Shown: positions 26,976 through 35,536 of the stretch, piece after piece
Layout of the letters: the number at the start of each line of letters is the position of its first letter
How positions within the stretch are numbered: position 1 is the first letter of the stretch
Notes under the pieces: model-generated
Database searches by the model: none
Told to the model about the DNA's origin: nothing
What the model saw: the letters and a program-made list of their open reading frames with translations, nothing else
Position numbers and translations under genes: made by a program
NCBI GenBank assembly: GCA_943846785.1
Contig: OX044367.1
Span: 930,001 to 994,000 of the forward strand
DNA: 64,000 nucleotides
Direction of reading: 5' to 3'
Source: SCGC-AAA076-P13 sp905478035
GTDB lineage: Bacteria; Pseudomonadota; Gammaproteobacteria; Magnimaribacterales; D2472

Positions 26976-28512
26976 TATTTTATTATTATTTTTTACGCTG
27001 TCCATTTATAGTCAACCCAATGTAATAATAATACTCACTGATGATCTTGGTTGGGGCGATGTTTCATATCATGACGGATTTATACCCACACCAAATATCG
27101 ATAGTTTTGTTTCAAATGGTATTGAATTAAATAGGTTTTACGCTAATCCGACATGTAGTCCTACTAGAGCGTCATTATTAACAGGACTTCATATATTTAA
27201 TCATGGAGTTATTAGGCCCTTCATGAACCCATCAGCTGAACAAACAGGTCTACCCGAACACCTAAAAATAATGCCAGAATATTTTAAAGAGGCTGGTTAT
27301 CAGACAGCATTATCTGGCAAGTGGCATCTAGGCATGCATAAAGAAGAATATTTACCAACCAATAGAGGTTTTGATTCTAGTTATGGTCATATGTTAGGTG
27401 GTATCGGCTACTATGATCATGTTCACACCAATCGAATGGACTGGCATAGAGATGGCGTCTCATTAAGTGAAGATGGATACTCAACAGAATTAATTGCTGA
27501 TGAAGCTATTAACATAATTGAAAATAAAGATGACGACCGCCCTCTTTTTCTTTATGTCGCATTTAATGCTCCTCACACACCAATTGAGGCTCCTGAAGAA
27601 GATGTTAATAATTTTTTATATATAGAAGATGAGCTAGACCGAAATTATGCTGCAAATATTAGCAAGCTTGATATTGAAATTGGCAGAATTATTAATTCAA
27701 TAAAAGCTTCTGGGTTGCTTGAGGAAACTATCATTATATTTTTAAGCGATAATGGACCTGTTTTCGATATAAATCCTATAGTTAAAACAATTGCACCCGG
27801 TTTAACTAAATCTAAGGGCAGTACCGCTGGTCTTAGAGGTAGCAAAACTTCAGCTCTCGATGGTGGAATAAGAGTACCTGCAGCTATATGGTGGAAAGGA
27901 ATCCTTGAACAATCAAAAACTGATCAATTTATGTTTATACAAGATTTACTTCCAACACTCTTAACAGCAACAGGGATTGGTTATGATGAAGATTTACTCA
28001 TTGATGGAGTTGATAGATGGTCTAATCTAGTAACAAATAAAATCACACCTCCTGATAATGCATTTGTTGGAAATAAGATCATCTTTGATGAAAGAGCGCT
28101 CTTTAATAACGAATGGAAGCTTTATTATAAAAAACCAGTAATGTTTAATGTAGAAGGTACCTTTAAGCTTTTTAATATAGTTAATGATCCCTATGAAACT
28201 GTAGATTTATCAACTACTGAAATAAATATTTTTGATGAAATGAAAGATACTTTGATGAATATCAAAGAGCTTAATAGTATAGGTACAATAGACCCTGTGC
28301 ATGCATACCTGCACGGAGATTCCGAAGGTGGAGATGTGGTTGGCTCACCTTGGTTGGATAGAGATTACGAGCTTAACGAGCCTGTATCAAAGACGGTAGG
28401 TTTGTTTGTAATGATATGGGTTTTAATTCAATCATTCAAATATCAACTAATAGGACTAATACTTTTGTTTGTAACATGCCGATTTGCATACAAAAGATAC
28501 AAAGTTAGATAA
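26962..28512 (+). CDS. Type I sulfatase with C-terminal membrane segment
   Basis: The 516-residue protein has a signal peptide (MKFYNILLLFFTLSIYS), the metal ligands in ILTDDLGWGD, the formylglycine signature CSPTRASLLTG, GKWHLG, and FLSDNGP. It hydrolyses a sulfate ester in the periplasm after an anaerobic- or FGE-type maturation of the signature Cys. Unusually it ends with a hydrophobic stretch (VGLFVMIWVLIQSF, then YQLIGLILLFVTCRF) and a basic tail (KRYKVR), which predicts a membrane anchor or two-helix hairpin rather than a soluble enzyme. It is last in the monooxygenase-tetR-sulfatase operon and its end overlaps that of the convergent nitroreductase gene. Substrate probably an aryl or other organic sulfate, by context only. 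Confidence 0.88.
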   Translation: MKFYNILLLFFTLSIYSQPNVIIILTDDLGWGDVSYHDGFIPTPNIDSFVSNGIELNRFYANPTCSPTRASLLTGLHIFNHGVIRPFMNPSAEQTGLPEHLKIMPEYFKEAGYQTALSGKWHLGMHKEEYLPTNRGFDSSYGHMLGGIGYYDHVHTNRMDWHRDGVSLSEDGYSTELIADEAINIIENKDDDRPLFLYVAFNAPHTPIEAPEEDVNNFLYIEDELDRNYAANISKLDIEIGRIINSIKASGLLEETIIIFLSDNGPVFDINPIVKTIAPGLTKSKGSTAGLRGSKTSALDGGIRVPAAIWWKGILEQSKTDQFMFIQDLLPTLLTATGIGYDEDLLIDGVDRWSNLVTNKITPPDNAFVGNKIIFDERALFNNEWKLYYKKPVMFNVEGTFKLFNIVNDPYETVDLSTTEINIFDEMKDTLMNIKELNSIGTIDPVHAYLHGDSEGGDVVGSPWLDRDYELNEPVSKTVGLFVMIWVLIQSFKYQLIGLILLFVTCRFAYKRYKVR

Positions 28513-29167
28513 TTTCACATACCTCATTAAAATCTAAACGAGGAAGTCTCATAAATATTTTAGATGGATCGCCATATCCAATACAACAAAGAAAATTTGA
28601 TTTAATATTTGTTCCGCTGAAAAATACTTCATCAACAATTGCATTATTAAACCCAGACATAGGCCCACAATCTAAACCTAAAGCTCTTGATACCATCATA
28701 AAATATGCACCTTGAAGACTGCTATTTCTAAAAGCAGTTGAGTGATTCATGATTTCATTATTTTTATACATTGGTGCAACATCCATATGTGGAAACAGCT
28801 TGCCCATATTGTCAGAAAAATCTAGATCAAATCCTATAATTGCAATAACAGGAGCAGACATAACTTTATCTATATTGTTAGGTAAAAGAGATTCTTTGAG
28901 TTTAAGTTTTTGTTCCTCACTTTTTATAAACTTAAATCGGGCAGGACAGCAATTGGTGCTTGTTGGACCCATTTTTGTAAGCTCATAAATAGATCTAATT
29001 AGTTCCTCAGAGACATCTTTATCTTGCCAACCATTCATACTTCTTGCTTCACCAAACAATAAATTTAATTGGGAATCATTTAGCGCTTCATTATTATTTT
29101 TTAAATTAGAAAAAGTTTCTTGAGCAGCAGCTACTGCTATTTTTTGATCATCAGTTAGTTCAACCAT
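28505..29167 (-). CDS. Nitroreductase-family protein, RutE-type malonic semialdehyde reductase
   Basis: The FMN-dependent nitroreductase-fold protein is 220 residues. The RutE/YdfN-like pattern is clear: LLFGEARSMNGWQDK, ELTKMGPTSTNCCPARFKF, APVIAIIGFDLDF, KLFPHMD, and the C-terminal GYGDPSKIFMRLPRLDF. RutE reduces malonic semialdehyde to 3-hydroxypropionate in pyrimidine breakdown. Here no rut genes are near; instead it sits in the dioxygenase operon, and mmsA in the same cluster acts on similar semialdehydes, so a semialdehyde intermediate is a reasonable guess. It has about 30 extra N-terminal residues. It starts two bases after the dioxygenase stop, and its 3' end overlaps the sulfatase gene. 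Confidence 0.82.
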   Translation of the reverse strand: MVELTDDQKIAVAAAQETFSNLKNNNEALNDSQLNLLFGEARSMNGWQDKDVSEELIRSIYELTKMGPTSTNCCPARFKFIKSEEQKLKLKESLLPNNIDKVMSAPVIAIIGFDLDFSDNMGKLFPHMDVAPMYKNNEIMNHSTAFRNSSLQGAYFMMVSRALGLDCGPMSGFNNAIVDEVFFSGTNIKSNFLCCIGYGDPSKIFMRLPRLDFNEVCEII

Positions 29168-29169
29168 TA

Positions 29170-30267
29170 TTAGTCCTCAGTAGAAGCTTTTGCAGCCATT
29201 TCCATTTCTTTAATCATGCCTGGTATTGTTGGGTTTTCAGCCCTTGCATTGTCAATTTGATCAACAGGCATAGTTATACCAAAGGTATTTGGTACTTCTG
29301 GCCCATATTGAGCCATAGCCAGATCTCTAAATCCTGAATTCTCAGTTGGTACTGAAGCATCTATAAGGTCTCCATCAGTCCAATGTTCATGTGTAAATCC
29401 ATGTGGATCTCTCCAATAATCATACATCTGACTACCAAGTAAATGTCTACCTATGCCCCATTCATGATAATACTCATCAACCGTTTTCATATGGTAATGA
29501 CCTGCCATTAAGTCATCTACTGAATCTGTTACCTCATAACCTGCATGTCCATAAGCAACAACATCCATATTACCGGGCAAACCCATGTTATTTAATGTGT
29601 GATGATCAACAGGTTTATTACCTTGGTTGCATCTCATAAAAGCGCCCATTGAGTTACCATCTGGCCCAATACAGTTATTACTAGTTAAAAAACCAAGAGT
29701 GTTTGCATACCAATCAATAGATGCTTGAGGATCTTTACAATTAATAGCGGTATGCCCTAATCTTTTTACTTTTGAAGTTAACTCATACACCCATTTATCA
29801 CCATGAACCTGCCATTCATCAGATGCACGTCCAAAACGTTGTAATTCATTTTCTCTTTGCTTTGATTGACCTGTATTTAATACTTTTGAAACAATAGCAA
29901 CAGGTTCTGCAGGTACCATTCCGTGACAAACCTCAACTTCAATACCGTCAGGATCAATAATAGTAACTTTATGCCCTCCACCAGGCTCATTATTTTCAAC
30001 AATATCAACATTAAATTCATTAGATAAAGCTTCTAAATCTGAATAATTATTAGCTTCATATGCTGAGCCTATATATTTATTTTCATTACCTTTAGTAGCT
30101 ACATATATATAAGGTGATGTACCTGTTCCTCTAAAAAAAATACTATTTTCATTTTCATGCGCAAGAATCATTCCAAAATGATTTAAATATTTCTTTTGAG
30201 CCTCAAATTCCTCAAGCTCAAATCTGACATAAATAATGTCAGCTATTTTACATATAGGTTCTTTCAT
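29170..30267 (-). CDS. Type I extradiol ring-cleavage dioxygenase (VOC fold)
   Basis: The 365-residue protein has two vicinal-oxygen-chelate modules. The N-terminal one contains GGGHKVTIIDPDGIEVEV; the catalytic C-terminal one contains RLGHTAINCKDP (first His ligand), YGHAGYEV (second His), and DPHGFTHEHWTDGD, where the Glu is the third iron ligand. The family (catechol 2,3-dioxygenase, BphC, HpaD and relatives) opens catechols next to the hydroxyls using Fe(II) and O2. It is longer than most (about 290-320) because of a 45-residue tail. An AAAGGAG ribosome site lies inside the end of the upstream GST gene. Genes on either side are two bases away, so the three form one operon. Confidence 0.88.
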   Translation of the reverse strand: MKEPICKIADIIYVRFELEEFEAQKKYLNHFGMILAHENENSIFFRGTGTSPYIYVATKGNENKYIGSAYEANNYSDLEALSNEFNVDIVENNEPGGGHKVTIIDPDGIEVEVCHGMVPAEPVAIVSKVLNTGQSKQRENELQRFGRASDEWQVHGDKWVYELTSKVKRLGHTAINCKDPQASIDWYANTLGFLTSNNCIGPDGNSMGAFMRCNQGNKPVDHHTLNNMGLPGNMDVVAYGHAGYEVTDSVDDLMAGHYHMKTVDEYYHEWGIGRHLLGSQMYDYWRDPHGFTHEHWTDGDLIDASVPTENSGFRDLAMAQYGPEVPNTFGITMPVDQIDNARAENPTIPGMIKEMEMAAKASTED

Positions 30268-30269
30268 AA

Positions 30270-31130
30270 TTATTTCTCCTTTAATAATCTAGTAATTTCT
30301 GACAAAGCAAGATCTTCATATTTATTAGATCCATTGCCATATAATGATTGAATTTCTATCTCCCATTCACCAGTTACATAATCTAATATTCCTTCTTTAT
30401 AACTGGGTCTAGCTTGAATAATTTTCCAATATTTAGCTATGTTTGGTAAATTCTCACTTGTTAAAAGATTAGTAAATCTCATCTCATTAATTCTATGAAG
30501 AATTGAAGTCATGCAGGAGTCTATTGCAGTATATTGATCTCCCATCATAAATGGCTTTTCATGTTTAAGAATATCCTCTATATAAACTAGATGCTTGGAT
30601 AGTGCTAAAACCATTTTTTTACACAACTTTTCAGGTGGTTTACCAAGAATCCTTAAAAGGATAAAAATAGGTATTCTTTTTTTGATGGAATGTTTGGTTG
30701 AATAATCCCAAATAACACTCAGTAAAGATCTTTTACACAAAAGTCTTACTAAGATAGTTGCTGAAATACCACCAGCGGTTGTTCCTAATGTCTCACCTAG
30801 CTCTTTTTTCTCATCAAGTTTTACAAAATCCAGAAGGTTGTTAAATATATCTTGGTTGATATTTTCAGGAAAAAGATCTGTACCATCAATATAGGTAGAA
30901 TTAATATGACGCATTATTTGGATGCTGTCAGGAATAACATTTCCGTTATCAATCATAGTGGGAACTAGATTTTTAGGATTTAACTTTTTGTACTTTTTGG
31001 ATAGATGGTCACCTTTAGATTCCAAATATAAAAGATTGTAATCATAAGAAATATTTTTTTCAGATAAAGCAACTCTTGCCATATTTGAGGCAACAGACTC
31101 ACCGTATCCATATAGCTCTATTTTATGCAT
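30270..31130 (-). CDS. Glutathione S-transferase-family protein
   Basis: The 286-residue protein has an N-terminal thioredoxin-like domain with LYGYGESVASNMARVAL, a LNPKNLVPTMIDNG turn with the cis-proline, and PDSIQIMRHI, the GST glutathione-binding Ser region. A long helical C-terminal domain follows (for example GETLGTTAGGI and PFMMGDQYTAIDSCMTSIL with the N-capping Asp). It is longer than ordinary GSTs (about 210). It is the first gene of the GST-dioxygenase-RutE operon. GST-type isomerases act on maleylpyruvate and maleylacetoacetate after ring cleavage and pair with fumarylacetoacetase-fold hydrolases; one such hydrolase is encoded nearby. That role is plausible but unproven. Confidence 0.8.
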   Translation of the reverse strand: MHKIELYGYGESVASNMARVALSEKNISYDYNLLYLESKGDHLSKKYKKLNPKNLVPTMIDNGNVIPDSIQIMRHINSTYIDGTDLFPENINQDIFNNLLDFVKLDEKKELGETLGTTAGGISATILVRLLCKRSLLSVIWDYSTKHSIKKRIPIFILLRILGKPPEKLCKKMVLALSKHLVYIEDILKHEKPFMMGDQYTAIDSCMTSILHRINEMRFTNLLTSENLPNIAKYWKIIQARPSYKEGILDYVTGEWEIEIQSLYGNGSNKYEDLALSEITRLLKEK

Positions 31131-31182
31131 TAAATTAAATCAAATAATTTCATATGTCATAAGTAAAACATAAATTATTATT

Positions 31183-31224
31183 TTATCCAACTGGATAGTT
31201 GTAATTTTCTATCCAAGTGGTTAG
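31183..31224. promoter_or_regulatory. Two palindromic operator-like sites in the divergent GST / TonB receptor promoter
   Basis: The 133-base divergent gap holds TTATCCAACTGGATAG (31183-31198) and CTATCCAAGTGGTTAG (31209-31224). Each is a near-perfect 16-bp dyad with core ATCCAnnTGGAT or CTAwCCAnnTGGwTAG, and their centres are 26 bp apart (between two and three helix turns). This is the size and symmetry expected for TetR-family operators. A related site lies in the mmsA/monooxygenase gap at 24751. Confidence 0.65.
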
Positions 31225-31263
31225 AATAAATAAATCAATATTTATATTTCCTAGGGGGAAAAT

Positions 31264-33690
31264 ATGTCAATTAAAAAAATGTTTTTAACATACACTTTTA
31301 TTTTTACAGGTCTATATGTTCAGGATGTAATATCACAAGAGTCATCTGATTCAAGACTTGAAGAAGTTGTTGTAACAGCACAGAAGAAAGAGGAAGGTCT
31401 TTCAGAGGTACCTATTTCAATTCAAGTTCTTTCTGATGAGATGATTGAATCCAGAGGTGTAACATCAATGAAACATCTTGCTGAATATATTCCTGGATTA
31501 CATATATCAAAGGGCGCGGGTGAATGGAATGTATATATGAGAGGTATTGGATCAGGAACAAATAAAGGTTTTTCTCAATCAATTACAACTTTTATAGATG
31601 GCATGCCAATTACTCAAGGGTCTCAATACTCATCTCCCCTAATGGATGTTGAGAGGGTTGAGGTTTTGAGAGGAACTCAAGGTGTTCTATTTGGTAAAAA
31701 TACTATTGGTGGTGTTATTAATATGGTTAGTAAATCACCTACCATTGGTGGTGAAACTGAGGGAAACTGGGGTATTGAATATGTCCCTGAATGGAATACT
31801 AAAAAATATAACGGAGCTATGAATATTCCTGTCAGTGATTCATTTGCAATGAGAATAGCTGTCCAAAAAGAAATGTCAGATGGATGGGTCACAAATGCTT
31901 ACCAGGACACTGGCAGTAGTCCAGAAAATGAATCTGAGGCAATAAGAGCTACTATGTTATGGGAATTAGATAATATGGAAGTAAATTTAAAATTATCTTC
32001 TTTAAGTTCAGAAAAAAAAGGCTCAGAAGCTGGTATATATAAATACGAACTTTCTGCACCATTTGGAGCATTAGCAACAGCTACTCCTCCATATACAGGC
32101 GCAGTAATTAATTGGAGAATAACTAATGCATTCTTCTCAGATCAAATTGTGGGAGTTCCTGGTGTTACTTATTCAGATAATACAACCTATCAAAATCCTA
32201 CAGGAGGAACTGTTGATTCAGATAATGCAATTTTAAAACTTTCCACATCATGGAACGATCATGATGTTGTGTCTACAACATCATATTCTGTATACGATTA
32301 TAAGTGGGGGCTTGATGCAGATTTTGGACCTCTTGCTCTAATTGCTGTTGATAATGATGTTGATTTTAAATCTGTAACCCAAGAAGTAACTATATCTTCT
32401 CCAGTAGACGATAAATTTGAATATATTTTTGGTTTTTACTACGATGATATTCATTACGATGGAATAAATGATGGCATGTTTGATATGTCAGTTGGAGGTC
32501 TTTTTGGTCAAATATTCCCTCTTCCAAACATCTTCGCTCTTCAGACTAGAGGAGCCTTTTCTGCAGATTTTGCTGCCACACATACATCTAATGATCAGAA
32601 ATCTACTACCAAATCAATTTTTGCTGAAGGTACCTATTATGTTAGTGATAAATTAACTATAAAAGCTGGTGTTCGTTTTTCTGATGATGAAAAAGATGTT
32701 AAAAGTATTCAAGGTATGAGCTCTTCTGCAACTCCTGGAGGATTAGGAAGGGAGAACTTTACTTTGGCACCACCAGTACTTGGTGTTTTTAATGCTTTGG
32801 CTAGCCGAAAAGTTCATAACTTTCCGATTCAATCCAGATCAGAAAATCATACTACTCCTTCTTTAAAAGTACTATATGATTTTTCTGATACTACTCGCCT
32901 TTATTTAAGTTATGCAGAAGGTTACAAAATGGGTGGTTTTGATGGATCTGAAAATGCTCCTCAAATAAACTCCACTACACCTGGTGATGCTTTTCAGTTT
33001 GATGCTGAACAGGCTGAAACATTAGAAATTGGTGCAAAAATGGATTTTCCTGAAAGAAGTCTAAGAGCTAGTTTTGCTTACTTCTCAACCGACTATACAG
33101 ATATGCAAGTATCAATTTTTAACGGATCATCATTTCAGGTTTCAAATGCTGGTGAATCAGAAATAGATGGAGTAGAAGCAGAATTTACTTGGGCTCCAAC
33201 TGATAATATTGTAATTGGAGGTTCAGCTACAACTCTTGATTTTGCATATGGAGCATATGTAGGTGGTTGTACAGCAGATCAAGAAGTTGCTTATAGACTA
33301 GCTAATTTAACTAAGATTGGTTGTGTACAAAATCAAGCTGGACAAACTGGTAATAATGCACCAGAGCTAGCTGCTTCAATGTATGCAAATTATTACAATA
33401 ATCTAAGTGCAGATTGGGATATGGTCCTTTCAGTTAATGCGAATTATCAAGATGAGGTATATACAAATACTGACAATGACCCAGATGCTTTTCAAGAAGC
33501 TTATACAAAAATTAATTTAAGTGCATCTTTTGAGCATTCTAACGGGTTAAATGTATCCGTATTTGCAAGAAATGTTACAGATGAAATAACTGCTACCCAA
33601 CTATTAGACTTACCCCTAGTACCTGGATCGCATTTTGCACTATGGGCTCCTGGAAAAGAAGTTGGTCTATCAGTTAGAAAAACTTTTTAA
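31264..33690 (+). CDS. TonB-dependent outer-membrane receptor of the catabolic cluster
   Basis: The 808-residue receptor has a signal peptide (about residues 1-24), a TonB-box region LEEVVVTAQKKEEGL, the plug motifs YMRGIGSGTNKG, TFIDGMPITQG and VERVEVLRGTQGVLFGKN, then a large barrel ending in GLSVRKTF. It is preceded by a strong AGGGGG ribosome site and by two operator-like palindromes, which ties its expression to the catabolic genes around it. By context it imports the cluster's substrate across the outer membrane. It differs a good deal from the receptor at 5893, so it is not a recent duplicate. The transcript appears to end at the hairpin at 33733, though the hydrolase downstream may be read through. 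Confidence 0.93.
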   Translation: MSIKKMFLTYTFIFTGLYVQDVISQESSDSRLEEVVVTAQKKEEGLSEVPISIQVLSDEMIESRGVTSMKHLAEYIPGLHISKGAGEWNVYMRGIGSGTNKGFSQSITTFIDGMPITQGSQYSSPLMDVERVEVLRGTQGVLFGKNTIGGVINMVSKSPTIGGETEGNWGIEYVPEWNTKKYNGAMNIPVSDSFAMRIAVQKEMSDGWVTNAYQDTGSSPENESEAIRATMLWELDNMEVNLKLSSLSSEKKGSEAGIYKYELSAPFGALATATPPYTGAVINWRITNAFFSDQIVGVPGVTYSDNTTYQNPTGGTVDSDNAILKLSTSWNDHDVVSTTSYSVYDYKWGLDADFGPLALIAVDNDVDFKSVTQEVTISSPVDDKFEYIFGFYYDDIHYDGINDGMFDMSVGGLFGQIFPLPNIFALQTRGAFSADFAATHTSNDQKSTTKSIFAEGTYYVSDKLTIKAGVRFSDDEKDVKSIQGMSSSATPGGLGRENFTLAPPVLGVFNALASRKVHNFPIQSRSENHTTPSLKVLYDFSDTTRLYLSYAEGYKMGGFDGSENAPQINSTTPGDAFQFDAEQAETLEIGAKMDFPERSLRASFAYFSTDYTDMQVSIFNGSSFQVSNAGESEIDGVEAEFTWAPTDNIVIGGSATTLDFAYGAYVGGCTADQEVAYRLANLTKIGCVQNQAGQTGNNAPELAASMYANYYNNLSADWDMVLSVNANYQDEVYTNTDNDPDAFQEAYTKINLSASFEHSNGLNVSVFARNVTDEITATQLLDLPLVPGSHFALWAPGKEVGLSVRKTF

Positions 33691-33732
33691 GTTGAACTAT
33701 TAATTATTGGTCCCCCTGATCAATAGCTAAGA

Positions 33733-33770
33733 AAATCATGGTGGAGTAATTGCCTTCACCATGATTTATT
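33733..33770 (+). terminator. Rho-independent terminator after the TonB receptor gene
   Basis: An 11-bp perfect stem, AAATCATGGTG (33733-33743) with CACCATGATTT (33757-33767), closes a 13-base loop and leads into a T-rich run (ATTTTTC). It lies between the receptor and the hydrolase gene and may attenuate read-through to the latter. Confidence 0.8.
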
Positions 33771-33795
33771 TTTCAAAAAATATTAAGGAGAAAAA

Positions 33796-34707
33796 ATGGG
33801 TTTTAAATTAGCAAACGTAAATGGTAAATCATCTCTTATTTATGGTGAATCTTATTATGATATAAATACTATTTCCCAGGGTAAAATTTCATCAGACCCA
33901 TCAGAAGTATTAGATTCGTTAAATGATTTGCATGAATTATCTAGTAACATTAATAACTTTGAACCAACAGGATTGATAGAAAACTCTTTATTAGGAGCAC
34001 CTATTACAAATTCTAGAAATTGTTTTGCTGTTGGTTTAAATTATAAAGCGCATGCAGAAGAAAGCGGTATGGAGATTCCGCCATTTCCAATGGTTTTTAC
34101 TAAACATACTTCTTGTATTGTTGGACCTTTTGAAGAAATTCAAATGAGAAGTGATATTGTTGATTATGAAGCAGAACTGGTTGTTGTAATAGGCAAGGAA
34201 GGTAAAAATATAACAAAGGCTAATGCTTGGGAACATGTTGCTGGATTAACTGTAGGTCAAGATATATCTGATAGAGCTGTTCAATTTCATGCAACCCCTC
34301 CTCAGTTTAATCTAGGTAAATCATTTGACACGTTTGGACCAATAGGTCCTTGTTTGGTGTCACCTGATTTAGTTACTAATAAAGATGCAGTGCAGCTCCA
34401 ATGCTATGTAAATGATGAATTAAGACAGGAAACAAGTACAGATGATTTAATATTTACAGTACCAGATATCATTTCTTACATATCAGAATTCCTAACATTA
34501 AATACTGGAGATCTGATATTTACGGGAACACCATCAGGTGTTGGTGCTACTCAAGGTAAATTACTTAAACACGGTGATATAGTCACAACATCCATTAATG
34601 AAATTGGAACTATTATAAATAAGTGTATTAGAATTAATAATCATTCAAATGTAGATTATATGCCTGAGTTTTTAAAAGGAAAAATTCCAGCAGAAGATAA
34701 TACTTAA
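33796..34707 (+). CDS. Fumarylacetoacetate hydrolase-family protein
   Basis: The 303-residue protein has the FAH catalytic domain: NCFAVGLNYKAHAEE, the metal-binding DYEAELVVVIGK with the key acidic residues, GQDISDRAVQF, GKSFDTFGPIGPCLV and TGDLIFTGTPSGVG. Members hydrolyse acylpyruvates or fumarylacetoacetate, or decarboxylate and isomerise 2-oxo-hept-ene-dioates (HpcE) using Mg. It has a textbook AAGGAG ribosome site six bases before the ATG. In this cluster it would cleave the opened ring after dioxygenase (and perhaps GST) action. The exact substrate class cannot be set from the sequence. Confidence 0.88.
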   Translation: MGFKLANVNGKSSLIYGESYYDINTISQGKISSDPSEVLDSLNDLHELSSNINNFEPTGLIENSLLGAPITNSRNCFAVGLNYKAHAEESGMEIPPFPMVFTKHTSCIVGPFEEIQMRSDIVDYEAELVVVIGKEGKNITKANAWEHVAGLTVGQDISDRAVQFHATPPQFNLGKSFDTFGPIGPCLVSPDLVTNKDAVQLQCYVNDELRQETSTDDLIFTVPDIISYISEFLTLNTGDLIFTGTPSGVGATQGKLLKHGDIVTTSINEIGTIINKCIRINNHSNVDYMPEFLKGKIPAEDNT

Positions 34708-34772
34708 ATCATTTATAACAGATCAACTGTATTTCTTTAGACTTTAAATCTACTAAATACTTTATGTGCAAA

Positions 34773-35228
34773 CTATTTAGATTTATGGCCTGGAACTAAA
34801 TTAGCAGACTCAATACCAGCAATAGCACAAATTTCATCTTGATCAGACACATCACCGGTTACACCAACGGCGCCAATATTTTTTCCATCTTTTTGGATAA
34901 GCATTCCACCAGGTGTTGGAACAAGTTTACCCCCTGCCATTGTTTGCATTCCAGTTACAGCTGGTGCCAATCTTGGTTGACCTTCAAATACATCTCTTAA
35001 TGTATTAGACGAAACATTAAATGCTAAACATGTCCATGCTTTAGCATAAGCAATATCAGACCTTATTAATCCTGAGCCCTCTTCAGATAATGATGCTCTT
35101 ACAACACCTGCTACATCAACTACAGTAACAGTTAATGGCATTAAGTTTAATTCTCTTCCCTTTTTTAAAGCTTCTTTGCATATATTTAATGCTTCATCTA
35201 ACTTAATTTCACCTGGGTTGATAATCAT
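34773..35228 (-). CDS. GlcG / HbpS-like DUF336 protein
   Basis: The 151-residue protein matches the GlcG/HbpS (DUF336) fold: LPLTVTVVDVAGVVRA in the first strand region (LMPLTVTVVDVAG), RSDIAYAKAWTCLAF, then GGKLVPTPGGMLI and IGAVGVTGDVSDQDE. The family is a small alpha/beta domain that binds haem or cobalamin in some members and sits in glycolate, diol and aromatic catabolism loci without a settled role. It is convergent with the FAH gene and closes the catabolic cluster, next to the housekeeping gene infA. It may be a member of the cluster. Confidence 0.82.
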   Translation of the reverse strand: MIINPGEIKLDEALNICKEALKKGRELNLMPLTVTVVDVAGVVRASLSEEGSGLIRSDIAYAKAWTCLAFNVSSNTLRDVFEGQPRLAPAVTGMQTMAGGKLVPTPGGMLIQKDGKNIGAVGVTGDVSDQDEICAIAGIESANLVPGHKSK

Positions 35229-35316
35229 AATAATAATGTCCTGTATTGAATTTATATTAATAATTATATAACTATATGAACCCCCTATTGGAAGAAATAT
35301 AGTTTAAAATATGCAC

Positions 35317-35535
35317 ATGTCAAAAGAAGATGCATTAGAGTTTGAAGGTGAAGTGATTGAAACACTCCCTAATACTAAATTTAAAGTAAAACTTGAAAAT
35401 GATCATGTAATTACAGCTCATATATCTGGAAAAATGCGCAAGCATTACATTCGTATATTAACTGGTGATAAAGTTAAGGTTGAGATGACACCTTATGATT
35501 TAACTGTAGGAAGAATAACCTTTAGAGGAAGATAA
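35317..35535 (+). CDS. infA: Translation initiation factor IF-1
   Basis: IF-1 binds the ribosomal A site during initiation. The start at 35317 gives MSKEDALEFEGEV and a 72-residue protein, the standard length; an upstream in-frame ATG at 35311 would add only two residues. The motifs IETLPNTKFKVKLENDH, TAHISGKMRKHYIRILTGD and RITFRGR belong to the OB-fold family and are close to the Escherichia coli protein. It lies beside clpA-clpS, as in enterobacteria, where infA is also near clpA. Its stop is one base from that of clpA, on the other strand. Confidence 0.97.
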   Translation: MSKEDALEFEGEVIETLPNTKFKVKLENDHVITAHISGKMRKHYIRILTGDKVKVEMTPYDLTVGRITFRGR

Positions 35536-35536
35536 G

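Noticed and set aside
34743..34788. Inverted repeat TAAATCT/AGATTTA between the FAH and GlcG genes as a terminator
   Set aside because: The stem is short, A/T only and has a long irregular loop, so it is too weak to call.
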